A DNA stretch of 64,000 bases from NCBI GenBank assembly GCA_017562135.1, contig QEYB01000412.1:434001-498000 (forward strand), written 5' to 3'. The notes beneath the pieces are model-generated. The model saw nothing but the letters and a program-made list of their open reading frames with translations. It was not told the DNA's origin and did no database searches. Shown here one piece after another: positions 11,968-25,216 of this stretch (positions are counted from its first letter, which is position 1; each line of letters starts with the position of its first letter). Source of the stretch: Dipylidium caninum (Eukaryota; Platyhelminthes; Cestoda; Cyclophyllidea; Dipylidiidae). Both the position numbers and the translations under genes were made by a program.

Positions 11968-14900
11968 TCAGATTTTCAGCGAGGACGATTCGCAACCCAC
12001 CACGTCCGTCCACATAGAGGTCAGCGACTTGTCAGCTCGAATGACCTTCATCAAGTCGCAGTAGTGCTGGTTTTTCCCTGAGAGACCACAAAAACGGGAA
12101 ATGGAGGGTTAGGAGGCGCGAAATTTACCAGACGACCGAAAAAGAAGTCCTCATACCGACTACTGCCCCATGAACAAACTTGTTTCTAAGATTTTAAGGC
12201 CCTCAATAAACGACCAAGAAATCAATTGAGGATTTCTTCAATTTCGCCTTCTTTTTAATCAAAGTCGAATGAATGAATGAATGAGAATGCAATAATGAGT
12301 GAATGTTTACCCTCTGCGTAAAATTACAACCAGATATTACTTAGTTTGCTAATTACGCGGCCAACTACCAACCCGGAAACAGAAATATCCACTCACGGAT
12401 GTCTGGAAGTTTGAGGAACTCAGCTACAACCGTGAGAGCGCATGTCTTCACTTCGTCCAGTTTTTCAGACTCCTGTTTCACCAGATCACCTTTCGGTTGA
12501 AATTGTAAGATGGCGACTAGTGCCTGGGCTAGGTCCGGCAGTCCTGAGAGGTGAGCAGAAGAGAAAGAGGATTTGATGGCGAGAACATCTTGAAATGGTT
12601 CTAAGAGGTGAAGTACCAGCTAATCAAACAAATGCCTAAAAGTCCTAAGTAGGGCAGAGAAAGTTTAGCGGACAGATTATGGCTATCGTTCCACTGGTCC
12701 AGTCCAATCATGCTTCACCAGCCGATTTAGACGCCGTTAGAAGACATGAGGGGTGGATTTGGGATATTTTAAACTATGAAAGCATGGCATGCTTCATTGG
12801 CACCCAATTGGGCAATTTGACTTGTCGAGCAGATACTTCACTGATCGAACGTTGACACCCGGAGATTGGGGGAGGGTCTGGACCATTCCTGCCGTAGAGA
12901 CAACATCGCCACACAACGAAATCCAGAGTGGGAACTTCAGTCGCAAGTTCAACACTCAGGTATTTGAAGCACATGGAAGGAATGGATGGGTCGAGGCCAC
13001 AAAGGCCCGTTGAACAACAAATGCAATGGTGTTTACTCAACCAACAGAAATATGTTTCCAAAACTTTGGTTGGCCAAAACGGTTTAGTCATCAAAGGCTG
13101 TCGATAAACCAATAAAAATTGTGTTGCAAATGGGCGATAGCAACCGGCATTAGTAAAGCAAGAAGCCAACAAAGTAGAGGAACTTGGGAATGAGACGCGG
13201 AATGGCAGATGGTTTAGAGCGGCACCGAATAATAAAGTGCAGTGGCCTGACATTCGCCTAAAACGTAATCGCGAGAGCCCAAAGGATCAGTGTCAACCGC
13301 ATTCTCGCCACTCCCACGCTTTCTCACCTCCAACCGGTAAGTCACTTTACCGCCTCTAGTAAGCTTATTGAAGAAAGAGGGGGAGAGAACTCAATGATCC
13401 AGTATTCCAGCACCAACAGTAGAGGAGGCGAGGGGGGAAGGAAATTCTCACTTTCAACAACATCGATGGGAGCTAGTTGAACGAGTCGGCGGAGGATATG
13501 GCAGACGGCGAGTTTCACGTGGTTGTTGTCTTTCAAGCCGTTAATGAGGGGCTCCAAGAAAGCGCCCAACGAAAGCCGATCAGCGTAAGATTCCAACAAG
13601 GTCGACATACATTCGTAGGCCGTCTGGGTTAGAGGGAGGAGAGAAGAAAGTTAGACGAAAAGGTAGAGGATTCGCGCGAAATAATCAGGAGAAAACGAAG
13701 AGGAGCAACAAAGAAAGGTCGACCGTCACGATTCCTAAGTCCAACTACCCTCCTCTTCAGGTGGGTATGAAGTATGGCTTAATTTGAGGGCAGCCATCTT
13801 CTATCCCAAGTGACAAGCAGCGGACCGACGTAATTGTCACGCGATTTCAATCACCACCACTTCTCTTCCCTCCAATCCTCCCTCTTTCCTCTTTCCTCCT
13901 TCCTCCTGTCGCTCTCCCAGCCGCTCACTCACTCACTCGCCCGCCCGCCGCCCAATCGCCCACTCGATTGTCCGCCCCTCCCCACCATCCACGATGCTCG
14001 CGGGTGTACTCCTCACCCAAAGTACCCCTACAACAGGCCGGCAACATGGAGACCTCTCTTCCTCTCCCAACACCACAAAATAATCACCTTGTGAGGCCTT
14101 TCGCAATGAGCTCCAGACATGTCATCGCTGAGACAAAGAGAAGAAGAGGTCACTGTTGCCTTGAATGCAACCAACTCCTCCCCCTTAGAGGAAAGAAGAG
14201 GCAAATGACACTCGAGTCTGTGTTCCTCCTCCTACTCCTCCCCCTCCCCTCCCCTCCTCTCCTCTCCTCTCCTCTCCTCTTTCTCCTCCTCTTTCTTGTC
14301 CTCGCCCCTCCTCCTCCCCCTTTCCCCTTTCCCCTTTCCCCTTCCCCCCTTCCTCCTTCCTCAGTCTCTCAGCCTCTCATAGCCACATCTCCACCCCAAA
14401 GGGGGCCACATCACTTGCCACCTGCGCCAACGCTGCTTCAAAGGCGGCGTTTGAGAAGTGGAGCAGGACAGAAGACAGTTCTCTCGAGACAACGAAGCTG
14501 AGAGAGGTGACAACAAGGCAATGGGGGTGGTCCACATACTTTCTATCCACTTCCATTGCCTACGGACACGCACACGCACACACGCACACACACACACACA
14601 CACACACACGGCGGAAGGGCGGATGGAGGGCCAGTGGTGGCCATCGCGCGGCGAGGCAACGGATGCAGCACCACACTCTCACTGGCAATGAAAGTGAGTG
14701 AGTGAGTAAGTAGCCGGTTTAGTGCGCTCCTCTACCCACCTCCACCTCTACCTCCACCTCCACCTCGTCCCTCATCCTCGTCATCGTCCTCGTCCTCGTG
14801 CACACCGACCAGGTGGAAGTGATATGCAACCAAATAAAAAAGGCACTCTCGGGGGGTTATTCCATCGAGATCGTTAATTAGTGGGAAATTTCACCCCCCC

Positions 14901-17900
14901 CCTCCACCGTTAAGCAGTTAAAGGCACCGCAATGCAATGCGAGGCAACACACAAGAGCATTTTCCGTGGTAGCCAGGCCCGAAGCCTGTCATATAAAAGG
15001 TGGTGATTAGGTGGTGCCTTAAAAAAAACAACGGGGCCAAAGGCTGGGTTTCCGGTACTCTCAACCTCTGCCCCTCCCCCCTTGCCCCGCCCTAACTCTC
15101 TTAGGCGTTACCTGGCCGACAGCCTAGAATCAGTTGGTAGGGCTATTTGAACGATCAACAAGTAAAATGGAAGGGATGATGACATAGTTAAAGTTGCATA
15201 CTGGCCGCACTCACCTTCCTCAACTCTACGCCATCATCAAAGTACAATTTGAAGGGTCCCATCTCTACCACACGAACAAGCTCCTGTCTTACGGTAGTGC
15301 ACTGATAAACCTCCTCCAGCAGGTTCTTCTTTCGTGGACCAATGGACGCACAAAGCAGTGGACGGATCAGCGTGGGCCAGTAGTGCGCTGCCGTGTTAAA
15401 GGTTATGAGTGCAGCCCGACAGACATCCGCATCAGCATCGAGAATATGTGAGAGGACGTCAAGAAATCGATCCTCCTCGAGGAGGATTTGAACAAGACCC
15501 TGGCGATCGTTTAGAGTTGTGACGGAGGCGTTCGTGATGGCGACGACGTCGGAGACTGAAGCCAGGCTATTCTCGTCGTCAGGATAGTTGATGCTGGCAG
15601 CGACGGAGAGGAGGAACTTAAAAGCTGTTACGAGGGTGCAGAGGACAGGTAAAGTGGAGTTTCGGGATTTCATCTGAAGGACAAAAGTCAGCTTTCAAAA
15701 TGTGATAATGCGTAAAATTGGAAATTCTAGACAGCATGGAAAGGGCGTGAGAAGCAGGGGCCCTAGACTTTGTCAACAAGAAAAGGTAGTCCCAAGATCA
15801 GTCGGAAGATCAAGGGTCAGACGACGCAAATAGGAAGTTGAGGGTGGGGAGGTGAGGTGAGTTTGACGGCTCAATGATATCACGAACGAACCTCCGAGTG
15901 TAATCGTGGAATCAATTCTTGCGGTTGCAGAAGTGTTATTCTCCCGAGACACTCGGAAACCGTATTCCTCGTGCCCTCTTCTGCGTGTCCAGCATTTGAC
16001 ATGAGAATATTCCTGGCAGAAGAGAAAACAGTGGATACTGGGCGAGGATATCGAGATTAGGGCAGCGGAAACACCAGAAAACACACCAGATCTCTTCTAC
16101 GTTGCGGTAAATGTATTCTGCGCATCGGAGTTCCACCAAGTTCATGATGGTCTGAGAGACAAAAGGGGAAACAGAAAATTGGAAGTGACATCAGATTAGG
16201 CCAATCCTAGGCTGGAATAAAAAATTCTGTGGTGTAAGGGAAATCAGGCATCGTATTGCCTAAACTGCGAAAACCTGCTCCTTTTATTAGACAATGTGTG
16301 CAAATTAATTATGGGGAGTCGAAGAAATGTGTCACGACAAAGCTTTCACCTGAGGTCATCTCAAATATAATGGAAAAAACGGGAGATCGAAGGAAGCAAT
16401 GCGAGTAGAAGGGTGAAAGGGGGTTCGTCCTGCCAATGTACGCGCTTTTATTCGTGCACATATTTATCAGCTTTGTGATTTAAAAATAGGGGATTAGAAC
16501 GTGTTTCTTTACTGCTCCTCCTTTCCCTCCGCCCCCATCCCCACTTATGACGGCACCCTTACAGATGTGGCGATTTCCAGCTAGAAGCTACACTACGAAA
16601 ATCGGAGGAAATGGTGCGCGATGTAGATTAGTGAGAATAGGGTTTGCATGAGCACCCGCTAAAAAGAAAGCCAATTACCATGTGAATGAAAATACCCTTG
16701 GTTATCCAATATTCTTTTCAGATCAGCCTGAGGAAAAAGGGGCATCTATGAAGAGACCCAGTTAGTTGAAGTAAACAAGAAAAACGTTTCTTACGGAAAC
16801 TCGGATGTTACACATCAATTTCTCGGATGCAGAAAGAATTAAAGGGCTCCGAAGCTCAAGGCATGTATGCAGATAATATCTGTTTTCGCACCAGAAATTA
16901 GATGAATAACATTATGATAGCTGGGCCGAAAAATTGTATTAAAAGTAGGCGAAGTGCATTCCACGGACCTGTCGTAGCGTCTGGAAGAGGTAGAATAGAA
17001 CCAAATTTTGCTCATACTCCTGGTGGAAGAACTGAAGAAGTTCGTGGATCAGCGTGGCCGGCTCGCCCGCAATCAGACGACTCAGACTGGTTGCGGCCAG
17101 GGGTCGCAGCTCGGAGAAGCTATCACCGTCTGCGGTCACCAAAGAAGTGGACTCAACAGGAGGACTCGATGATATGGATGAGGCGGCTTCAAGATTGGGT
17201 GGACGTTTCCCTGTCTCGGGGAGGATGGATGGGTTCAAGGAGACGTGGTCCACGAGGCAATCGAATACATCCCCACGATGGCTGATGTCGCTGGTAGGTG
17301 GATAAGTAAGACGAAGGTGACTTCAAAACACTACCGACCCATAGTGCGTTCACTAAACTAATCGACGAAAGCCACGGCTAATATCATCTATCGTTGACGA
17401 CTCGCGGATCGTGCTGGGTCTTACGCCCTCTCCCCTCCATCTCCACTCTTCACTCCTACGTTCTTGGCAATCATTTCTGCAGATATTAAATTCAGGACGC
17501 AAAATGAGTGATAACGGATGTAAGGCCTCATCTTGGGGGCCTAATGCACGCTTCCGCGACCAGGTGCATGAAGTGGGGCCTATTGTTGAAAAGGATACAC
17601 AATAACCGACGGTGAACTAGGTTTCTTGTCAGGACGGCTAGTGAATCAAGACAGCACCGCTGATGTGCGTTTTTGCCATTGCCAGAGTCAATGAAACGTG
17701 TAGAAGCAGGGATGACCCTCATATGTTACCACCTCACCTTCGCAATGTAAAATAAAAGGTCATCTCAACAAGAATTAAGACACTCCCATTATCATTCCAC
17801 GGGTCACGGGTTTACCTCCCAATGAATAGTCGGAATTTTCCTTCCAAAGGCAGCAGAAAGAAAAGCGAATGAGAGAGAAGGGGGAGAAAAACAAGGAAAT

Positions 17901-20900
17901 TGTAACTTACATCCTATACCCAACGTCGCCGAAGATAATTATGTACAGGTATCGTTTTGCATAGGGCGTTGTATTTTTCTACAAATTGTAGAAGATGACG
18001 GTGACAGCCACGTTACCTTCAACTCAGCAACCATATCCTCCAGCGTAGAGTCGATCGAATTCAATTGGCCATAGCGCGGAAGCTGAAGAATCAACTCAGC
18101 GCAGATACGAGCCAAAGTGGGCAGAGTCTCCTTAACATTGGAAAACGCCTCGCTTGGACCCACTGCGATAATGTCTTGCAGTGGTTTAACCAATTTCTCC
18201 AACATGAACTGGAGCCGAACGAGAAGCGAGTCTTAGGAAAACATGTGGATTTAAGGGACAGGGAGTAGACATTACATGGGCAAAACCCACCTTAACACAC
18301 AAAGTATGGTTTTGGGGTCGATACATGCCGATGCTCTGCATTAGTTGGAGCAACGCGGTAGACAAGGCGCTTTGATGGAGGTTGGAATTGGCTAGCTTGA
18401 CAACGGGGCCTAAAAACTCCTTTCCTATATAAAAATTGGCCACCATTGCCTGCTGCGTCTCATCGGCTCGCGAACACTGTTTGAGGAGGACTGCCGCCAG
18501 TTCCAGAGTCTCCTGGGCCACAGCGGCTTTGGGATCACTAATTAGTTGGGGCAGGAGTGGCAGAATGAAGTCCACATTTTTATCTCCACTTAGAATAAAG
18601 TTCCGAGGGAAGTTGGAGCAGATTACAGTAACGCAGTGGATTGCCGCGACACGGAGATTGCAGTCATTCGCCAGTACTAGTCTTAGTAAAGTTTTCATTG
18701 TGTCATGCTAAAGGCAGTTGATACAATCACTTCTGACCTACCGATACAGGGCAAGTTGGGATACTGAGAGGACTCCTGAAATTCAAATAATTATTTGCTT
18801 ATGAGCATTAAGTATGGCGTGTTTCTGGGCTGAAAAATAATCCTTACGCAAAGATGACTGAGAGAGCGCGAATTGCAGGGATGCGGGTTGTTTCATTGTT
18901 GAGATAGAGGGTCAGTTGATCTAGACACTCTTGAAGAGATTCGGCATCTAGATCCTGACCCAGATAATCAATGAAGGTGGCACTGGAAAAGCAGATTAAA
19001 TGAATGCCCGAAGGGAGGACTTACGTAGTAGTCATCGCTTTCTCCTTCAACTCGTAATCGCATTTATTCACCTTAAGTTGCTTTAAAATGGCGGGAAATA
19101 AGGGTGTCAAAAGGGCAAAATTTTCTGAAAATAGATGAACGACCTGCTCAGTTTTCAGGTAGAGAAAGTATTTACGGAAAACTTTAGAGGTGTTACCTGG
19201 TGGCACACTCTGAACGAGGATTTGAGCCAACTCCATGCCTTCAAAACAAACACGGTAGAACGGATCAGAGACTGCGCTTAACGTTAGCTTTTTGGAAAGA
19301 AGAAAGAAGGTTATTGACCAATCGAATAGGGGCGAGACTGGGGAATGAAAAATGCGCGAACCTGGCTGAGAGTTTCCAGGTACTGTTGGTAGCTGCTGTA
19401 TTCATGCGTTTTAATGATGAGTTGTAACAGTTTTATCAGTTCAATCTTGACCGAATTCGGCGCCGTGATGTCCCTTGAGAAACAGTGAAAATACATGGGT
19501 CAGTGAATCGTTCCGGTGGATAATTGGGTTTTGGGGTGAAGGGGTTAGTTCGAGCATGGATAGAATGTGCCCGACATCCGACAAAGAGAGTGGCGTTGAT
19601 GACGTGGAGAGGAAGAACTTCGACTTAAGAGGCTAATCGGGTACCGCTACCGTGTCTTCACCTCGTCAAACAAAGAAGTGCACACATGTCATTGCCTTAC
19701 TCTCATTATGTATCCGGCAGCAGTCCATCTACCGGCAGAAGCGACAAGCAGAGGAAATGCTGCGATTTTGCGCATGCGTCGCATAAATCGGATCGTTGCT
19801 ACTAATAAATGATCAAGTAGGAGTTCTGATTCACTTACGTATACCCAAAATTGACAGGACAAGCTGGAGTGGGTTCTCTTCTTGAAAGTAAGTGAATAAG
19901 CAGAGCTCACCTGAAGTCATTATCCACTAGCCCAACAATAGTCTTCATGTGATCAGTGAGGCGACCGGGCAATGCGATTGCCAAGCCACGAATGAGACCC
20001 AGTGCTGCCTGGCGAGAAGCAGGCGTCGTCTGTTTATAAAGATATAAGAACAAGAATTAATGGACCGAAGAGACTGTGCGGCACTCCCGACAGGCTCGTT
20101 ACGGCACACATTTTTGACGTGTGTTTGGAAGATAATGACCGGATAGCAACGGAGTCAATGCAGAAAAAATGACAGCCATTAAGGTTCAGGGGCAGCAGCG
20201 GCAGCAACAGCTGTGATGGCGGGTCAACACATTCCGGAGACAAAACCGCCACGGTTGAAGAATGTTCTAAGTTGTCTCATTACCCTCACCGCCCGTTCCC
20301 GGGGAAAAAGACGACTTTATGGGAGTGGTTTTCTATCCAATAAGTAGGGAAGAATCAACCTCCCGCCTTGTTAAAAGGCTCTAATGTGAGGAAGAACCGA
20401 TTAAAGCGGAAGATTTGAAACTCTACACGTTCAAATGGAATTGAGTCAACACAACCGTCTAAGATTAATCAGGATTTTGACCTCCTCCTCCTCCTCCCCT
20501 CCCTTTCCCAGCTTTCCATTCCGAGATATAGCAAGCAACCATATTAAACAACTAGACATTAACGATATGAACCAAAAAGGACTTACTTTAGTGAAATAGG
20601 TGTTGATTCGGTTCCTTCCGCGTTTGACTGGAGGAGCGTTAATGAATTGATATATAGTGTCAAAAATCACTGGCATTAAACGCAGGAGCAGAACTTGAGG
20701 CCTATGTGGAAGAGAAACTAATGACAAAGTAGGCACTCGCTGACGGCGTAAGAATAAATGCATGGTTGGATATAATGGACGGATGAGCGGTGAGTGGAAG
20801 GACGAATAAACAACTGAAAGGACCGATGCATAATGGATAGAGGTATGAGGATGGAAAAACGAAGAGGTTTAAGAAGACGCGATTGATAGGCATGGAAATG

Positions 20901-23900
20901 TAAGTAAATGGGTCTAACTGAACTGCCCAGGGCGAAATTAAAGGACACGCAAGACACAATTCGAGACACTTACGTGTTTCGACTGAGTTTGATTGACAAA
21001 CAATTGGGATTTTTCAACGTCGTGGCCCTCAGGAGAGTATTAACACAATTGAACAACTCCAACCTGGCCAATTCATTCCTCTCCTCTAGATGTATCAAGA
21101 GTCAAAAATGTGTAAGTACCCAATCCGGCGTCTCGAAATCGCCCTTTCAGCTCAACAAAGTAGATCAGACCTGGAGTGGTTCAAGACTTACCGGATAACC
21201 GATTGACAATCACCGGGGAGAAGACTACATAAAAATTCCCCAGCTTCTCTGGATACGATTGGATAAATGTGTCGATAACCTTCGCAGCGCTACGTCGGAC
21301 CTTCCAGCTCGAGTCCAGGTCATCCTCATCTTCCTCTTCTTCCCCCATTTCCACCGAAAATCCGTCTTCGTCATCGTCAGGATGATCGTTGTTGTCGATT
21401 TCGGCTTCCTCCTCCGTGTCCCCGTTTTCGCCTTCGTCTCCGCTGCCGCCGCAGACTTCCATCCTAAAATCGACAGAAAAATCTCCTCCAATGTCATTAC
21501 CGCATTTGTCAAAAAAGCGGGCGGAGTAAGGATGGAATTTCACGGACAGGTAAAAGTACAAGCGACCTGCCTTCCAATCAGCCTCCATCACCCTCAGAGC
21601 GCCTGCCACCCCAGTCGAGGGTATTGGTTGTGTTCATGGGGCACTTATCTCCTTCTCCCTCAGACCCTCCCCATTTCTTTCTCATTCTACAGCTAAGGTT
21701 AACATTTTAGTACCTTCACTGGGTTAGACAAAAAGGCATGTGCGACTGAACACCAGGCGATTAGTTGATTGAGCCAATAATACTTACTCTTGGGTCCTAA
21801 GATCTGCTAGTATTGGGAGGAGGGATTAGCTACACCTGATAACGTCACACTACTTTCGTGCATAGCTGCAAAATAATGTGAAGATGAATGGTAAGGTGCA
21901 CGACGAGACCACAACACACCGACTCCTTTTCTAAACGTGGCATAGCGAATGGGAGCAATGAGGTAGTAAGGCGAATAGGTCCTCGGATGAAACAGGAGTT
22001 AGCTAGGTGCTATCGATTGCATAAAATCCCCTTCACTCAGGTAATTTCAAAGATGCCAGACAACCAATGTGGTCACAATCGAAGAGAATGACATATCAAT
22101 AGCTGCCTGGTAGCTGGATTACCGGCAAGCTCATTAATCTACTCGAGCAATTCAACTCACGCGGTGGATCCACTGAGATTAGGATCATATCTCACAAGGG
22201 AGGCGAGTACAGAGGCGATCTGAAACAGAGACAAGATCGCGAGATCCAGATATTGGGAAAGAGAAGTTGAACAGCCCCAACCTAAGACAGAGGGGAAAAA
22301 ATATCGTCAATCTGCCTAAGCGGAGAAAAAAGCGTATACTATCCTGTCTGTGCTATTAAATTATACCCTTTCTACAGTGCTGTCCAGGCAAGTATCGAGG
22401 CACCGGTGACTCCCGACACCATCAGTAGTATTTTCCTTGATGTCATTCACACCCAGCCCCAGAATATCGGTACTGACTGCTGAGCGCGGATAAGACAAGT
22501 CATTGATCATTAAAACAGCGAGCAAAAGCAGTTGTAATAAAATAAAACCACTTATTTTCAATTCTTTCGCAAATTCCACTTGAGCCATTGTACAGTGGTA
22601 AGAGGAACTACCTTGTCGAAATTGATGTCCAACAAACGAGATAGATGGGAGGATTGTGTAGCAGTGCGTTGACGAGCGCGAAGCAGACAGTCGAGACATT
22701 GAAGACCCAACTCCCTAAAGTCATTGGCCGAGTCCTCTGGTTCTGGATCGCCGAACTCGCGTTTCAATTGAGGGAGAATGTCCTCGTTAATGTCTGTGTC
22801 CAGAAGGCGGAGGATCAGCTTGTCGTAAACCAGGTCAGAGGCTTGAGACGCTAGACATTCAGCATGGCGACTGCAGGGGAGTAGAGATCACATAAAATTT
22901 GGTAATAATGTTCGGGCATCTTATGAGTACCTGAATTTCTCTCCAGTTTACTGGGATTTGACATCAAATGAGGAGCTTAAGGCACTTATAGTCGATAAAA
23001 AATTACAGGAGACGTCAGAAGTCGTCAAAAACACGTAATACTCCTTGTTGTGGGAACAGGTCCGAAGCTCAAACTCGAAACCGTGAATAGCGATGACAAA
23101 ATAAGTAAAATAACAAAGTTCTAAAAAATGCCTGAGTCGACGTATCTGACACTACAGTCTCTTTCTTCAGTGCGGAACATCGGAGTCAACAAACTTAAAA
23201 AATTCGCTGACTGCATTTATAGAGGTGTTTGCGAGAACACTTTGTCGTAGAGAACGAGATCAAATGCGCTATAAACATGAAAAAGCGGTAAAAAGCGTTA
23301 TGGAGTAGTTTAAAAAGACACACGAAAGCTTCAGAACCTCTCAAACCTCTCTGAATAGATAAGGGCAAAATTTAAGAATGATAGAGGAAATTTAAAAAAG
23401 TAATAAAGTGGAAGATGTAGTTTAGGGAACGGATTTCTCATCACAATTTTGCATGTGTAAAAGACGCCAGTGGTATCTAATGAGAATATAAGACTTACGC
23501 CAGTGCAACGAGACACTGAAGAGCAACTTTGAAATAAGACATGGTCAATTCCTGCTGATTTTGCCGTTCAAAATCTTTCTTTTGCGACCCAGGGTCAAGA
23601 AGATTCGTTATTCTATCAAATCTCTCCTTTACGAATCCCAACAGAGCCGCGTAAGCGTCTTCAAAAACTAAGAAGCTAGTAATTGCCTGAACAGCGCGCT
23701 TGCGCAGTGAAGGCTGTGAACTGTTCAGAGCATGGAACATGCACTTGAGAATGTGGGGCTTAAAGGGTAGAAGCGCCTCACCGAATCTGAAGAAAAATTC
23801 GTCAAGTTATATGAAACAATAAGAAGTTCTGAGTACTTGGAAACGAAATCCCCGAGGATTTCACAAGATTCAACTTGAACCGCACCACCACTATCACTAC

Positions 23901-24479
23901 AGATCATTTCGACCAAGGAGGGAACAGATTGTTCGATAAGAATAGAAACAAGCTTGACATTGTCAGGTGGAGTCGAAGTAACCAATGATTTCAAAGCTAG
24001 TAATACCAGGAATTAAATTTTGTCACGACCTACTCATGACGCAAACACCGCTGTAGCGTTCATTGTTATTGATGCACATACCCGCGATTATTTCATCCAC
24101 AATTATAGCGGCTTGTGTTTCCACAACATTGAGAAACAAAGATGATATACTGGAGGCCGGGGAAATAAGCTTACAAAAAATAAAAAGGAACATACGCATT
24201 GACAGCCAAACTTTGCACTTCCCCATGGTGATCGCGAAGAAGCTCGAGGGTCTTCTTGACGAGCTGGCAAAATTGAAGTGAGGTAATATAATTTTTGGCC
24301 TTACCCTGCAATTTAGAGCCTTTTGATTGAGAGAACCGTTCTGAATTGCAATGATCAAGTCATTTAGAGCCATAAACCTAAAATCCGTATCCGGATACTC
24401 CATCTATATACTAGTTCACGGGATGTCAAAACATCAGTACCTTTTCAATTAAAGCTTCAACATCCGTGCACCTGGCCAT
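11968..24479 (-). CDS. CAND1: Cullin-associated NEDD8-dissociated protein 1 (CAND1/TIP120 homologue)
   Basis: HEAT-repeat solenoid that binds un-neddylated cullin-RBX1 and drives exchange of substrate receptors in cullin-RING ubiquitin ligases. Exons (high to low): 24479-24441, 24403-24305, 24263-24196, 24149-24034, 23996-23837, 23786-23499, 22870-22612, 22219-22161, 21463-21192, 21085-20974, 20701-20587, 20029-19911, 19473-19362, 19287-19197, 19124-19025, 18982-18848, 18775-18742, 18707-18291, 18208-18017, 17978-17911, 17290-16969, 16151-16087, 16012-15892, 15673-15215, 13623-13452, 12600-12397, 12077-11968. All phases agree and the total is 4308 nt (1435 residues), longer than the roughly 1230 of animal CAND1. 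Family signatures: TDFRFMALNDL near the N terminus; an acidic tract followed by SSWKVRRSAAKVID (exon 9); DPFYRVCFEG; AEEGTRNTVSECLGR; and ALITFNTAAH...VVEMGPFK..FDDGVELRK (exon 24). Exon 17 is only 34 nt. All introns are GT..AG. The first exons and the exon 25/26 junction are the least certain. Confidence 0.92.
12267..12286. repeat. Short GAAT tandem repeat
   Basis: About five tandem copies of a four-base unit (GAAT/ATGA) in the last CAND1 intron. It is a simple microsatellite with no visible role. Confidence 0.7.
14222..14372. repeat. Polypyrimidine/polypurine tract
   Basis: About 150 bases are almost purely C and T on the plus strand (GA-rich on the transcribed minus strand), including CTCCT, CCCTTT and TCCTC iterations. 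It lies inside the 1.6-kb CAND1 intron between exons 24 and 25. It is simple-sequence DNA able to form triplex-type structure and has no gene content. Confidence 0.85.
14565..14610. repeat. CA dinucleotide microsatellite
   Basis: An interrupted then pure run of CA units with a few ACGC interruptions, in the same CAND1 intron as the polypyrimidine tract. On the transcribed strand it reads (TG)n. Chance ORFs cross it and are not genes. Confidence 0.9.
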
Positions 24480-25216
24480 GTTTACTAGACAGCAGGGAAA
24501 GCTCAGAATTGGCGACTCGCAATGCGCGCCCACGTCCTATTGGTCAGATTTCTGATGCGGCTTCCCCAAAACACACCATTAGAGTTGGCAGTGGTGTTAT
24601 TTTCTAACTCTGTTTAAATATTTTCAGGATTAGTTTACCCCGTAATTTTAAAAACTTTTTGTTAATCACACTTTTTTATCGTTGAGCTTGCATTACCGCT
24701 AGTAAGCATTTCAGGGATCGGAACTCATACGGCTTCGGGAATACTCCATAGGTAAATTGTCCTTCAGGTGTTTTTTTGGCATGTCAATTGGCTAGGCTTG
24801 CGACACACGAACTTTACAATCATGTTTTCTTGGAATGTACTAATACTTAAAAGCACACAATTTCATACGAGATCTTAAAATTTGCTCTATAGGCTGCCGA
24901 ACTAGCCAAAATGTTCAGCCAATAATTACCTAAATTCAGTGCCCTAAGGTTATCGCTTTTTAGAGGCTTAAGTTGTTTTATCCACTCCTCCTAATTTAGT
25001 GTTACCTCATTCACTCCGTCCCTTTTCCAGCAAGGATTAAATCCTTATGAAGAAAATTGATACAACCTTGTGCTAGATTCTTTTGTTTAGTTGCGAATCT
25101 CCGAGATACTTATACTCCCACTTTATCTTGCTGAAACAAACTCTTAGCCATTTACTATGAACTATTAAAATACCGTTGGCGGTATCAATGAAAAAACCGT
25201 GCCATTGTATATCGGG
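24480..25216. other. Space upstream of CAND1
   Basis: 737 bases between the CAND1 start codon and the stop of the next minus-strand ORF. The sequence is AT-rich and lacks any frame worth annotating. It should hold the CAND1 promoter and/or a trans-splice acceptor. The bases just before the start codon (ctgctgtctag) would fit an acceptor, but this is weak evidence. Confidence 0.4.

Noticed and set aside
13834..14501. Plus-strand ORFs rich in Ser, Pro and Leu
   Set aside because: These are translations of the polypyrimidine tract inside a CAND1 intron.
21259..21696. 145-codon plus-strand ORF
   Set aside because: It is the antisense shadow of CAND1 exon 9, whose minus-strand frame matches the conserved SSWKVRRSAAK region.
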